From JAJDTR01 sp965220415 (GTDB lineage: Bacteria > Poribacteria > WGA-4E > JAJDTR01): a DNA stretch of 64,000 nucleotides. The notes under the pieces were generated by a model, which saw only the letters and a program-made list of their open reading frames with translations, was not told where the DNA came from and did no database searches. The stretch is from the NCBI GenBank assembly GCA_965220415.1, contig OZ244829.1:4960001-5024000 (forward strand). The letters are read 5' to 3'. Shown here piece by piece: positions 35,567-44,546 of the stretch; positions within the stretch are counted from its first letter, which is position 1; each line of letters begins with the position of its first letter. A program made the position numbers and the translations under genes.

Positions 35567-36985
35567 GTGACCAATGTAATAACGGAATACCCTCTAGGTA
35601 GTGAAAAGAGACCGTTACGAGTGGCTGTGGTTGGCGCAGGTCCATCCGGTTTCTATGCGGTCGATGCCTTGTTGCGGCGAAAAGATGTCCTGATTGAGGT
35701 GGATACGTTTGATCGACTTCCAGTGCCTTACGGTCTCGTTCGATTTGGAGTCGCTCCGGATCATCAGAACATCAAAGCCATCATCAAGGGATATGAGAAA
35801 ATTGCCACAAATCCACGGTTTCGTTTCTTTGGGAATGTCCAATTCGGACGTGACATTAATTTGGAGAATCTCCAGGCACATTACGACCAAATAATCTTCG
35901 CTGTCGGAGCCGAAACAGACCGCAAACTCAATATTCCGGGTGAGATGTTGTCGGGTAGTTATACCGCTACCGAGTTCGTTGCTTGGTATAATGGTCACCC
36001 CGACTATGTGGATGCGCAATTTGACCTGTCGCATGAACGAGCCGTCGTCGTTGGAATGGGTAACGTGGCGATGGACGTGACGCGTATGCTTGCAAAGTCG
36101 CCCGACGAATTAGCTGGCACCGACATCGCAGATTACGCATTGGAATCCTTACGCGCAAGCAAAATAAGGGAAATAGTTATTCTAGGGAGACGGGGTGCTG
36201 CACAGGCGGCTTTTACTCCCAAAGAAATCAAGGAGATCGGCGCACTTGACGGAGTGGACATCGTGGTCGATCCCGCAGATGTCGTGCTAGATGAGGAGTC
36301 CAAGAAGTCACTAGAAACGGACAAACAGGCGCGAGCTAACGTCCAATACTTGACCGAGAAGTCGCAGGAAGGTCCCGGAGCAAGCACTAAGAAAGTTCAC
36401 CTTCGTCTCCTACGATCGCCCGTGGAAATCATTGGGGAGAATGGGCACGTTGTTGGTGCGAAAATTGAGCGCAACGTGCTTATTAAGAGCGAGTCGGGGG
36501 AAATGCGACCTCGGGGATCGGGAGAGTTCGAAAGTGTTCCTTGCGGCGCTATCTTTCGCTCCGTTGGCTATCACGGCATTCCATTGCAGGGTGTACCTTT
36601 CGATCGGGACGCCGGAGTCATCCCAAACGAGCGAGGGCGCGTCGTTAACCCTGACAGCGGGAAAGTGGTTCGGGGACAGTACGTCGTTGGTTGGATTAAG
36701 CGAGGACCTACGGGACTCTTGGGCACGAATAAGGGCGATTCCGGTGAAACCGTTGACGCCATGCTAGAAGACATTCAAGGTCAAACTGCTCCGATGCATG
36801 ATGAACAAGAACCCGGGTCTATTGAGTCGTTTCTGAAATCCAAAGAGGCTTCCTATCTGACTTTTTCCGATTGGAAAGAACTAGATCTCCTCGAAGTTGA
36901 GAAGGGCGCGGCATTAGGCAAGATTCGCCAGAAGTTTGTGCACCTGTCGGATATGCTTGAAGCGTTGAATAAGGAAAGTGGATAA
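35567..36985 (+). CDS. FAD-dependent ferredoxin-NADP reductase (adrenodoxin reductase/FprA-like)
   Basis: 472 residues, GTG start with weak RBS. VAVVGAGPSGFYAVDALLRR is the FAD loop. DRLPVPYGLVRFGVAPDHQN followed by IKAI is the diagnostic adrenodoxin-reductase segment. VVVGMGNVAMDVTRMLAKSP is the NADP loop, and VGWIKRGPTGLLGTNKGD is the C-terminal FAD-contact motif. It shuttles electrons between NADPH and ferredoxin. The fused oxidoreductase at 21838 is ferredoxin-dependent, but no direct link can be shown. Confidence 0.9.
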   Translation: MTNVITEYPLGSEKRPLRVAVVGAGPSGFYAVDALLRRKDVLIEVDTFDRLPVPYGLVRFGVAPDHQNIKAIIKGYEKIATNPRFRFFGNVQFGRDINLENLQAHYDQIIFAVGAETDRKLNIPGEMLSGSYTATEFVAWYNGHPDYVDAQFDLSHERAVVVGMGNVAMDVTRMLAKSPDELAGTDIADYALESLRASKIREIVILGRRGAAQAAFTPKEIKEIGALDGVDIVVDPADVVLDEESKKSLETDKQARANVQYLTEKSQEGPGASTKKVHLRLLRSPVEIIGENGHVVGAKIERNVLIKSESGEMRPRGSGEFESVPCGAIFRSVGYHGIPLQGVPFDRDAGVIPNERGRVVNPDSGKVVRGQYVVGWIKRGPTGLLGTNKGDSGETVDAMLEDIQGQTAPMHDEQEPGSIESFLKSKEASYLTFSDWKELDLLEVEKGAALGKIRQKFVHLSDMLEALNKESG

Positions 36986-37299
36986 TCAACTGCGTTCGAG
37001 AACCGTCCGTGACGAAAGTGAATGGAAGGATGGAAGATCGGAAAGTTGGAAGATTTTTTCCACGTACCGCAGAATTTTAGATTTTGCTTCCGCATCCGAT
37101 TTTTTATATTAAGGCTAACCAATCTGTATTCACAAAAAATCTCATCTTCGATTTGACGATCGGAGACCTCCTTTCTGGCGAAAAAATAGAAGTTGAATCG
37201 CCTAGAAAGTTTGCCGGGATTTCCAACCAGCAGGAATGACCAGAAACCTTCCCCTGTACCCTCCTCAAAATACAAGGTATATTCTCTAAACGTGGCTTA
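36986..37299. other. Intergenic, short shared repeat only
   Basis: No gene. A GGAAGGATGGAAG ... GGAAAG.TTGGAAGATT stretch at ~37024-37057 recurs at ~55863-55902. Otherwise AT-rich with no clear promoter. Confidence 0.4.
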
Positions 37300-38004
37300 A
37301 TGCGCCTTGAAAAGTATCTTGCCAAGTCTGGCATCGCTTCACGGCGAACCGCGCGGAAGCGGATAGCAACCGGCAGAGTTACCGTCAACGATGAACGTGT
37401 ACTTATTCCAGGTACACACATTGAGCCCGACAGAGATCTGGTTAAAGTTGATGGGCAGTGCGTTGAAGGGACGCCCAAGCAAATCTATTTGATGCTCAAC
37501 AAGCCGCCGGGATACGTGACGACAGTGCGCGATGAACGTCACAGCCCGACGGTAATGGAGTTTGTCAACGACATTCCCGAAAGAATTTATCCCGTGGGGC
37601 GGCTAGACCGAGATACGGAGGGGTTGCTCCTTATGACTAACGACGGCGAATTCGCAAATCGTTTAACGCACCCTCGGCACGAAGTAAAGAAAACATACGT
37701 CACGTGGGTGTGCGGCAAACCTAGCCGGAAGGCGATTCACCAATTGCGTAAGGGAGTCAGAATCGAAGGGGGACTTACATCTCAAGCGGAAATTGCGCCA
37801 ATCTTACATCGGAAAGATTGCACACAATTCAGGGTTACTATCCACGAAGGAAAGAAACGGCAAATTCGCCGTATGTTTCAAGCGGTGGGCCATGAAGTAA
37901 CCTTCCTGAAGCGCGTGTCAATCGGAGCGCTGGTGCTGGGTGATTTACCGATTGGTCAATATCGAATGCTAAGCGCGGCTGAGATTGATAGTCTCCGAAA
38001 GTAA
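37300..38004 (+). CDS. RsuA/RluB/E/F-family rRNA pseudouridine synthase
   Basis: 234 residues. An S4 RNA-binding domain (MRLEKYLAKSGIASRRTARK) covers 1-60. The catalytic motif is GRLDRDTEGLLLMTNDGEFA with the active Asp, followed by HPRHEVKKTYV and IHEGKKRQIRRMFQAVGHEV. The overall length and S4 domain fit RluB-type 23S or RsuA-type 16S enzymes; which rRNA site is modified cannot be told. A perfect hairpin terminator follows immediately. Confidence 0.9.
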   Translation: MRLEKYLAKSGIASRRTARKRIATGRVTVNDERVLIPGTHIEPDRDLVKVDGQCVEGTPKQIYLMLNKPPGYVTTVRDERHSPTVMEFVNDIPERIYPVGRLDRDTEGLLLMTNDGEFANRLTHPRHEVKKTYVTWVCGKPSRKAIHQLRKGVRIEGGLTSQAEIAPILHRKDCTQFRVTIHEGKKRQIRRMFQAVGHEVTFLKRVSIGALVLGDLPIGQYRMLSAAEIDSLRK

Positions 38005-38005
38005 A

Positions 38006-38042
38006 AACGCCTATACCGTAAACGATATAGGCGTTCATTTTT
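38006..38042. terminator. Bidirectional terminator between pseudouridine synthase and selenoprotein genes
   Basis: AACGCCTATA (38006-38015) and TATAGGCGTT (38026-38035) form a perfect 10-bp stem, with A tract before and CATTTTT after. It suits the convergent genes on both sides. Confidence 0.75.
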
Positions 38043-38080
38043 ACGTTAATCCAGATAAGGAAGATGCGACACAAGGTTCT

Positions 38081-38989
38081 TCATTTCCGTGCTTTAGCTT
38101 CTGCTCTGGCGATTTCCAACATCTGCATTGCAGCGGATCTGGTATCTGAATCTGATGCGTTGCTCAATTTTTCAAGCAGTGGAATTGCTTTGTCGTACAT
38201 TTCTTGAGCGACGAAGATTACAGCCAAGTAGTAATGCGCCGGTTCATAATCCTTGTTTTCGGGATATTGCTGAATGACAGCTTGAAAGTGACTTTCCGCT
38301 TTTTGGAAGTAATCTTCAGCGTTTTCGTCATCAATGTGATTACCGTAGTATAGCCCCAAGCTAATGTGTAGCGCCGGCAGATGTCCCGTCTTGTTCTCCG
38401 GATCTAAAGTAAACGCCTTATCAGCTAACGGCATCCCCTTTTCCAAATTGCTTCGTTCCAGATAGATAAGCGCGAGTTCGGCATTCGATTTCGGATTATC
38501 GGGATTCTTCTCTAATTCTGCCTTTAACCGCTGGAGATTTTCCTCAACTTCAAGCGTATGTTCCATCTCCAGAACAAACTTTTCGGGGTCGAATGCTAAT
38601 GCGATTTCAGGCTTGCTAATGAGGTTGCCCTCGAAATCAACAAATGCGATTGCCGGAACTCCGGTGCCTTCAGTATATTTCTTGAAGGCGGCGAGATTAT
38701 CGGGATCGGCTTCAACATCAATTTTCAGGTTTACAAATTTTTTCGACAGTTCGGCAACTTTTTCATTATGAAATGTAGCGGCATCCAGCTGCTTGCATGA
38801 CCCTCACCACTCCGTAAAGAAGTCCATTAGTATCGGCGTACCGGTCTCTTTGGCTTTTTTCATTCCCTCCTTTAAGGACTTTTCCCACTCAACCTGATTT
38901 GCTGCGAATAGAGGCGAGGCTATAACGGCAGCCATTGACATGGCGACAAATAGAGTTGCCCATTTATGTCTTCGGACTTGACTCAACAT
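38081..38989 (-). CDS. Periplasmic thioredoxin-like/TPR selenoprotein (in-frame TGA = Sec62)
   Basis: 302 residues if the TGA at 38804-38806 is read through. The ATG has AAGGAG 8 nt upstream. Residues 1-30 are a Sec signal peptide (AVIASPLFA). The thioredoxin fold begins around EWEKSLKEGMKKAKETGTPI, and LMDFFTEW-U-GSCKQLDAAT sits where thioredoxin_7/DsbD-type proteins have WCxxCK, so Sec replaces the first, nucleophilic cysteine. The fold continues without break to the cis-proline motif GTGVPAIAFVD (~112-122). Residues ~150-300 are TPR-like helices. The frame downstream of TGA is open for 240 codons and clearly the same fold, which argues against random nonsense. Otherwise it would be a one-point-mutation pseudogene. 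Confidence 0.8.
38777..38806 (-). promoter_or_regulatory. Sec codon and bSECIS-like hairpin
   Basis: After UGA (38806-38804), 10 nt lead to AGCAGC-UGGAU-GCCGCU (38793-38777): a stem with one A-C mismatch and a 5-nt loop with G at position 2. The UGA-to-loop distance is 16 nt. bSECIS rules (loop 16-37 nt from UGA, G among the first two loop bases) are met, at the short limit. Confidence 0.6.
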
Positions 38990-39011
38990 GAATTTTCTCC
39001 TTAAAAATTAG

Positions 39012-39181
39012 GTAACTGTTTAGTCCACCGGTCTGGATTTGCCAATCCAGACCGAGCGGGCAGAAAACGCACCGAGTATGGAAGTACAATGCTAATTCAG
39101 ACGAATCGGGGGCTTACATGCCCAGAACGGACGTGCAATGAATTGCACTACTACGAACCAAACGATGCACTAAACAGTTAC
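39012..39181. mobile_element. MITE-like element with GTAACTGTTTAGT terminal inverted repeats
   Basis: Perfect 13-bp terminal inverted repeats GTAACTGTTTAGT and ACTAAACAGTTAC bound 170 bp with no ORF. Inside is the hairpin GTCTGGATTTGCCAATCCAGAC (interrupted palindrome). The left terminus is 22 bp upstream of the selenoprotein start and ~10 bp from its RBS. Confidence 0.85.
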
Positions 39182-39311
39182 AAAATTAGAATACATTCGG
39201 GATGAGAAGATTGTATCCCTGTTTGGGTTTCGGACGGTTGTCGGTTTCGCTTCGTTAGGGAGTTTTGAGACCATTTGTGTCAGAGATTTGTTAATCCTGA
39301 CGACACGGGTT

Positions 39312-39533
39312 CTATTCTTTTTCGGCAGATTCCGTTTCTTTCGCCATCGGTTCTTCCGTCTTTTGCTTGAGGACGGACGCGCTTGTTGTCTTACTACTCA
39401 GTGTTGTTCGGCACTTTCGACAGGAGACAACAATCTTCGCCAACTTTCCGAGTTTCCCAACTTTGGAATGCTTTACCTCAGTCGCCACATAGCGATTGCA
39501 ACGATGACACCATTGTTCTTTTGGAGTTAACAT
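39312..39533 (-). CDS. Small zinc-ribbon protein
   Basis: 73 residues from ATG 39533, with AAAGGAG 6 nt upstream (a longer frame has no RBS). Two CxxC pairs, WCHRCNRY at ~8-13 and SCRKCRTT at ~37-42, suggest a single zinc ribbon. The C-terminus is charged and disordered (KQKTEEPMAKETESAEKE). Similar small ribbons bind nucleic acid or rRNA; no specific family identified. Confidence 0.6.
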   Translation of the reverse strand: MLTPKEQWCHRCNRYVATEVKHSKVGKLGKLAKIVVSCRKCRTTLSSKTTSASVLKQKTEEPMAKETESAEKE

Positions 39534-39699
39534 TAACTGCTCCTTTGCCAACGTCAGCCAAAGAGACAACCCAATGCTAATTTTGGAAAGAAATGAGATG
39601 GCGAATCATCCTTGTCCTATTGCAGTGAAACACCGCTAGCACGATTTGGTTGCACTCTGCGACCTTGGTCTTTTTTCTCTCATATACTTTGAGTCAGCA

Positions 39700-39905
39700 A
39701 GAGCCTGCTTGAATAATCTTTAGCCAAGCCATTTTTGGTCGTTTGTAGGGGAGTTTTTTCATGTTTATATTGTTGCGTGCAACGTACGTGCGGAGATCTC
39801 TATGGGAACTCTATCGCACTCCTTAATCAATCGGTTAATCGCGCCCTACCGGAGATGGTGGGCGGTGACCACCCTACAAATTTACAAATTCTTGTAGATT
39901 TTGAA
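39700..39905. repeat. AGAGCCTG-type element end plus dispersed units
   Basis: AGAGCCTGCTTGAATAAT (~39700) matches the 5' terminus of the elements at 27246 and 52733. Then come an 'ATCTCTATGGGAACTCTATCGC ... CGGTTAATCGCG' unit and a GGTGGGCGGTGACCACCCTACAAA hairpin. No matching right terminus, so degraded or composite. Confidence 0.5.
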
Positions 39906-39912
39906 TTAAGAA

Positions 39913-41316
39913 TCACTTGCCGATACAAAACTGCGAGAAGATGCGGTCAAGAATATCCTCGGTTGTGGTTTTGCCGACAATTTCGCCGATAGCATCAAGA
40001 CTACTGCGCAAATCAACGGCAATGAGTTCGGGCGGCATTTTCGCATCAAGGCTTTCTATCGCGTGCGAGAGAGAGGCTTGTGACCGGCGTAAAGCGTCGT
40101 CATGACGAACATTGGTGATAATGGGTGAGTCTCCCAGGACAAAGTCGCCTCCAATAACATGCTGAAGCACCGCCGATTTCAACTCCTCAATCCCCGCTCC
40201 ATGAAGCATTGAAGTTTGAACCACCGTTTTTTCGGGGGCATAGAGTTGCAAGTCCTTGGGGGTGGTCGCGATGGGCAGGTCCATCTTGTTCAAAACGAGA
40301 ATGGCGCTTCGCGAGGATACCTCCTCCAGTAACTCTATGTCTAAATCTGTCAATGACTCCGACGCATCAAACACCATCAAAATCAAGGCTGCACGGTCAA
40401 GATAACTCTTACTCCGCTCCACGCCTTGTTGTTCAACAATGTCCTCCGTCCTGCGTATCCCCGCCGTGTCAGTTAAGTTAACCGGGATGCCACGGAGATT
40501 CAACGTTTCCTCAATTGTATCCCGTGTTGTACCCGGGAGTTCTGTAACTATTGCGCGCGACGATTTGAGCAGTCTGTTCAGCAGGCTTGATTTACCGACG
40601 TTTGGTTTACCCAGAATCGCGATATTTATTCCATCTCTTACGATTTTACCGTCTGATGCCGTCGCTATCAACTGTTCCAATCCTTCTTGGATAGCCTTCA
40701 CGGTTTGACGCATAGCATCCAAATTCAAGAAATCAAGTTCTTCTTCAGGAAAATCAATTGAAGCCTCGACTTCTGCGAGAAGATTGGCGAGCTTTTCGTT
40801 GAGAAAGTTTACTTCACTGGAGATCCGACCTGTCAATCCGTCCACCGCAATCTGACGGGCAAGATCGGTCTTTGACCGAATGAGGTCGGCAACTGCCTCG
40901 GCTTGGGCAAGATCGATTCTTCCGTTAAGAAAAGCACGCCGAGTAAATTCACCCGGTTCCGCTAGGCGCGCGCCTGCTTGCAATGTCAAATCGAGGACTG
41001 TGTTTAGCGGGACGCTCCCGCCGTGACAGTTGAATTCGACGACATCTTCTGCCGTGTAGGATTTTGGGGCACGCATAATGCTCAGCATTACCTCATCGAC
41101 GACATTGCCTTTAGTCGGATCGACGATATGTCCGTAGTTCAATGTATGCGAAGGAAAATCTGCAGGCGAGGCGTGGTGTGGAGATTTGAAAATCTTGCAA
41201 GCGATCGATACGGCGAGGCTGCCACTGACACGAACGATCCCGATACCGCCTTCCCCGTGAGGGGTTGCGATCGCCGCGATGGTATCAGACAGGAGCATCT
41301 TCCTCTGAGTCCCCAT
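39913..41316 (-). CDS. mnmE: tRNA modification GTPase MnmE
   Basis: 467 residues from ATG 41316 (GAGG 6 nt upstream); an ATG at 41298 is the alternative. With MnmG it makes the 5-carboxymethylaminomethyl group on U34 of certain tRNAs. DTIAAIATPHGEGGIGIVRV opens the folate-binding domain; the G domain has GKPNVGKSSLLN, DTAGIR and NKMD; the C-terminus is the invariant FCIGK. Overlaps the end of jag, so it belongs to the rnpA-yidD-yidC-jag-mnmE operon. Confidence 0.96.
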   Translation of the reverse strand: MGTQRKMLLSDTIAAIATPHGEGGIGIVRVSGSLAVSIACKIFKSPHHASPADFPSHTLNYGHIVDPTKGNVVDEVMLSIMRAPKSYTAEDVVEFNCHGGSVPLNTVLDLTLQAGARLAEPGEFTRRAFLNGRIDLAQAEAVADLIRSKTDLARQIAVDGLTGRISSEVNFLNEKLANLLAEVEASIDFPEEELDFLNLDAMRQTVKAIQEGLEQLIATASDGKIVRDGINIAILGKPNVGKSSLLNRLLKSSRAIVTELPGTTRDTIEETLNLRGIPVNLTDTAGIRRTEDIVEQQGVERSKSYLDRAALILMVFDASESLTDLDIELLEEVSSRSAILVLNKMDLPIATTPKDLQLYAPEKTVVQTSMLHGAGIEELKSAVLQHVIGGDFVLGDSPIITNVRHDDALRRSQASLSHAIESLDAKMPPELIAVDLRSSLDAIGEIVGKTTTEDILDRIFSQFCIGK

Positions 41317-41941
41317 TCGATACCTCACGCGGCGTCACAACGATATACCGCATCAGTCCTTCACCACGGCTGTATGTGTGTACATGTTTATCTGATTGCA
41401 AGGCAAGGTGTACGACGCGGCGATCCCGTGGTGGCATAGGGTCTAGAACGACCTCTCGTTTTGTTTCTTTGACTTTGTTTGCCGTGATTGATGCGAGGTC
41501 TGCAAGCATCTTTTCTCGGCGTTCGCGATAACCTTCAGCATCAATATGCACTTTCCGCTTAACGAGAGATGACTTGCTCAGGATGCAGTTCAGCACGTGT
41601 TCAATTGCATCTAGTGTTTGTCCATGTCTTCCAATAAGCAACCCGGGCCTATCGCTACTAATGGTGAGGTGAATGCTTCCATCAATGATTTGAGATTCAG
41701 TTGTCGCCTTAATTTCCATCCTGGAAAAGATCTCATCAAGAACTGCTTCAGGCGTAGCGGAAATGTCCTCCTTCAGCGTTACTCTAACCTGAGCGGGTTT
41801 CGCACCTAACTTCAGAATTCCCTTAGTCGGTTCACGCAGTACCTTTACATGGACCAAGTCTCGATCAACGCCAAATTCTTCAAGGGCACGGTTCAAGGCT
41901 TCTTCAGTCGTCTCTCCTTCGATTTCAATGTATTGTTGCAC
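41285..41941 (-). CDS. jag: RNA-binding protein Jag (KhpB)
   Basis: 218 residues. I chose the GTG at 41941 because AGGAGG lies 9 nt upstream and the product then begins MQQYIEIEGETTEEALNRAL, the usual Jag-N opening; the longer frame has no RBS. Domains: Jag-N (1-~50), KH (IGRHGQTLDAIEHVLN), R3H (DPMPPRDRRVVHLAL). KhpB forms an RNA-binding pair with KhpA affecting cell elongation and division. Sits in the conserved cluster behind yidC. Confidence 0.92.
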   Translation of the reverse strand: MQQYIEIEGETTEEALNRALEEFGVDRDLVHVKVLREPTKGILKLGAKPAQVRVTLKEDISATPEAVLDEIFSRMEIKATTESQIIDGSIHLTISSDRPGLLIGRHGQTLDAIEHVLNCILSKSSLVKRKVHIDAEGYRERREKMLADLASITANKVKETKREVVLDPMPPRDRRVVHLALQSDKHVHTYSRGEGLMRYIVVTPREVSNGDSEEDAPV

Positions 41942-42007
41942 GCTTAATTTCCTCCTAGAATGGCCCATCAATGCGAGTCAGAAAGGAATAATGCGCTGTA
42001 CCTACAT

Positions 42008-43882
42008 CTATTTTTTTCGCTTCTGTTTTGGTGAAGGGAGAGGTTTTTTAGACGTAACAGGCGATTTAGTCGACGCGGCGGGCTTCTCAATTGTTTCATC
42101 CGCGCCATTTGACCCCCGCGACTGGAGATATTGTTGTGCAACGGTGAAAACGTTGTTACATAACCAGTATAGCACGAATCCCGATGCCCAATTATAAAAG
42201 AGGAAAACGAAAATGAGCGGCATGAACTGCATTATTTTTGCTTGCATATTATCGGTAACGGGCGTCATATTGCCCATGACCTTCTGTTGTAGCCACGTTG
42301 TTAGCCCATTAAGTAGTGGTAGAAGCCGAAGTGTATCAATGTTGACGAGAGGGATGGTAAAGGGAAGAGCCATTATGGCATCGGGAGCAGACAGATCGTT
42401 AATCCATAGAAGAAATGGAGCGCCACGGAGTTCGACCGCACTGCCTAGCAGCGAAAATAGTGCAATGAATATTGGTATCTGAGGCAGATAGGGGATACAG
42501 CCCCCTAGTGGGTTTACGCCGTGTTCCTTGTACAATCGCATCGTTGCCTTGTTCAGTTTCTGCGGATCATCCCTGTATTTCTCTCGCAGTTCGGTAATCA
42601 ACGGTTGCAATTTCTGCATCTCTTTCATGGATTTGTGGCCCTTGTGCGTCAGCGGATATGAAACTACCTTTACTAGCGCAGTTAGCAGAATAATGGCGAC
42701 GCCGTAGTTCCGGAAGATTCCATGTAGCCCATTCAAGAGCCAGAGCAGTGCCCAGGCGACGGGCCAGAAAAACCCAAAATCAATAATTTTTGAGAGTCTA
42801 ATCGGCGTTTCAGGTGAAACGGGAGCTTGCACCTGTTTTAAGATTTCAGCATCTTTTGGCCCGACGTAGATGCGAAATAGGTGTGTCTTCCTACCGTTTG
42901 CCTCCAAAGGAAAGCCCGGAATTATTAAACTTGCCGATTCGGTTGGCGCTGCAACATTGAGTGTGGGCGGTGTGCCGTTGTCTTTCAGTTCCTCTAAACG
43001 ATATCGGGCATTTAGCCCGGGTTGGGGAATCATCAGTGCGGCAAAGTAATTATTGTTTAGTCCCGCCCATAGGACCGATTCTCTGAGTTGCGAGTCACCG
43101 AGTTCTTTTTCTGCCTTGCCAACCCCGGTATAAGCTTTTGCACCTGCGCTTTTTCCCCAGCGGCCTTGCCCGCCGTGCTTTTGTTCATGAAGTAGCAGAT
43201 CTGCGTCAATTCCGGGACCGCAGCGAAGTTTATATCCATTTTCTTGGTTTTCATTTGTCACTTGCAGTACCGGCAGGGTCTCATCCAATAGATTCTGGAA
43301 TCTTAATTCAAGATCGACGTAATAGCTGTCTCGATAAAAAGTAAACTCTTTTGAAACCTTTAGGTCGTCTCCAATCTGCGTAGTAAAGGTGATGGAGTCC
43401 TCCATTTCAGGTCCCTCGCCGGAAAGGTTTACCTCGGACTTATTTGCCTTCCACGCTGCACGCATTGCGTCTATCTGTAATTGCGGATGAGAGAACTGCA
43501 CCGCTAACCAATTGAGCGAAGTTGATGGGATCAGGTTCAATGACTCGCCTGCTTCGGAACGATTTTGATATGTCTTCAAAGCCCATTTCTTGGCAATCGC
43601 CGGCTCGACTGCAAAAGTAATCTCGTATCTTTCTGTCGAAACGTGGGCTTCCGTACTTTGTTCAATTTGTGTATAACGTTCTATCTCATCGGTACCGTGT
43701 TGCCCGTCCGCTTCGGTTACGTCTGTGTCACCATGTGAAGATTGAGTTTCGCGTGCCTGTTCGGAGGTTTGCCCTTCTTTCTGCGCGGTTCTCTGCTTTG
43801 AAAATCGGTTGCCGAATAATAGGCTCCAAGCAAACATCACAACAATCATTAGTACCAGTGCCACGATGTAACGTTGTCCCAT
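42008..43882 (-). CDS. yidC: Membrane protein insertase YidC
   Basis: 624 residues: N-terminal TM (VALVLMIVVMFAWSLLFG), a large periplasmic beta domain (~60-370) as in Gram-negative YidC, then the conserved 60KD_IMP core with five TMs (FGFFWPVAWALLWLLNGLHG; NYGVAIILLTALVKVVSYPL; GGCIPYLPQIPIFIALFSLL; QFMPLIFVFLFYNWASGFVL). A basic tail (KKPLPSPKQKRKK) may contact ribosomes. Inserts proteins into the inner membrane alone or with Sec. The periplasmic domain supports a diderm host. Confidence 0.96.
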   Translation of the reverse strand: MGQRYIVALVLMIVVMFAWSLLFGNRFSKQRTAQKEGQTSEQARETQSSHGDTDVTEADGQHGTDEIERYTQIEQSTEAHVSTERYEITFAVEPAIAKKWALKTYQNRSEAGESLNLIPSTSLNWLAVQFSHPQLQIDAMRAAWKANKSEVNLSGEGPEMEDSITFTTQIGDDLKVSKEFTFYRDSYYVDLELRFQNLLDETLPVLQVTNENQENGYKLRCGPGIDADLLLHEQKHGGQGRWGKSAGAKAYTGVGKAEKELGDSQLRESVLWAGLNNNYFAALMIPQPGLNARYRLEELKDNGTPPTLNVAAPTESASLIIPGFPLEANGRKTHLFRIYVGPKDAEILKQVQAPVSPETPIRLSKIIDFGFFWPVAWALLWLLNGLHGIFRNYGVAIILLTALVKVVSYPLTHKGHKSMKEMQKLQPLITELREKYRDDPQKLNKATMRLYKEHGVNPLGGCIPYLPQIPIFIALFSLLGSAVELRGAPFLLWINDLSAPDAIMALPFTIPLVNIDTLRLLPLLNGLTTWLQQKVMGNMTPVTDNMQAKIMQFMPLIFVFLFYNWASGFVLYWLCNNVFTVAQQYLQSRGSNGADETIEKPAASTKSPVTSKKPLPSPKQKRKK

Positions 43883-43926
43883 GAAATTTAGAAGCTCCTT
43901 GAAGAAAGATATAAATTGAGGCTCTG

Positions 43927-44184
43927 CTAATCTATGGTGCTATAGCAGGATTTGGATTCAGACTCTTCGTGCGAGTGTATGGGCGGATCGTAGCCGCCGG
44001 GGTGATAGGGATGGCATTTTGAAAGACGCTTTATTGTTGCCCAGCTACCCTTCAAAGCCCCATACGCTTGAATGGCTTCCAATGCGTATTGAGAGCAAGA
44101 TGGATAGAAACGACAAGTTGGCGGAAATAACGGAGATATACACATGCGATAAAAGCGTACAGCGTAAATTAGGAGGTAACTCAT
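43927..44184 (-). CDS. yidD: Membrane protein insertion efficiency factor YidD
   Basis: 85 residues from ATG 44184 (a TTG six bases earlier is possible). YRMCISPLFPPTCRFYPSCS, then QYALEAIQAYGALKG and KCHPYHPGGYDP, is the YidD signature. An amphipathic helix-containing protein that helps YidC-dependent insertion at the membrane. Lies between rnpA and yidC as in most bacteria. Confidence 0.95.
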   Translation of the reverse strand: MSYLLIYAVRFYRMCISPLFPPTCRFYPSCSQYALEAIQAYGALKGSWATIKRLSKCHPYHPGGYDPPIHSHEESESKSCYSTID

Positions 44185-44194
44185 CTGCAAATTC

Positions 44195-44545
44195 TCACTT
44201 TTTTCTCAGAATATGAGCTTTCTGAAAAAGACGTAGAAGGGTTTTTTGAGCATCCCGATATCCAAGATGGATAGAAGGCGATCTGCCAACTACGATAATG
44301 TCATACCCGGGATAGATTCTTTCTTTTGATAGCCTAAACACTTCTCGAATTAACCGTTTGGCGCGGTTTCTGTGGACACTCTTCCCAATTTTCTTACTAG
44401 CTGTGATGCCCAAACGCGAGCTATTAAATGTATTTCGATACACGTAAATGACAAACTCCCGATTCCAATATTTTTGTCCTTTTCTATAGCCTCGCTGAAA
44501 TTCCCACCTTTTTTTCAGCTTTTCAGGGTGCGGTGTGTGTGCCAT
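44195..44545 (-). CDS. rnpA: Ribonuclease P protein component
   Basis: 116 residues from ATG 44545, directly after the stop of the preceding lipoprotein gene (TGATATG). RLGITASKKIGKSVHRNRAK with the following RLIREVFR is the RNR motif that contacts P RNA; YPGYDIIVVGR follows. Processes tRNA 5' ends together with RnpB RNA. The usual upstream neighbour rpmH is missing. Confidence 0.95.
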   Translation of the reverse strand: MAHTPHPEKLKKRWEFQRGYRKGQKYWNREFVIYVYRNTFNSSRLGITASKKIGKSVHRNRAKRLIREVFRLSKERIYPGYDIIVVGRSPSIHLGYRDAQKTLLRLFQKAHILRKK

Positions 44546-44546
44546 A

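Noticed and set aside
38081..38566. Separate TPR protein starting at ATG 38566
   Set aside because: It lies in frame with, and is continuous to, the thioredoxin domain upstream. The ATG has no RBS and the upstream frame is open to the TGA Sec codon; it is the C-terminal part of one gene.
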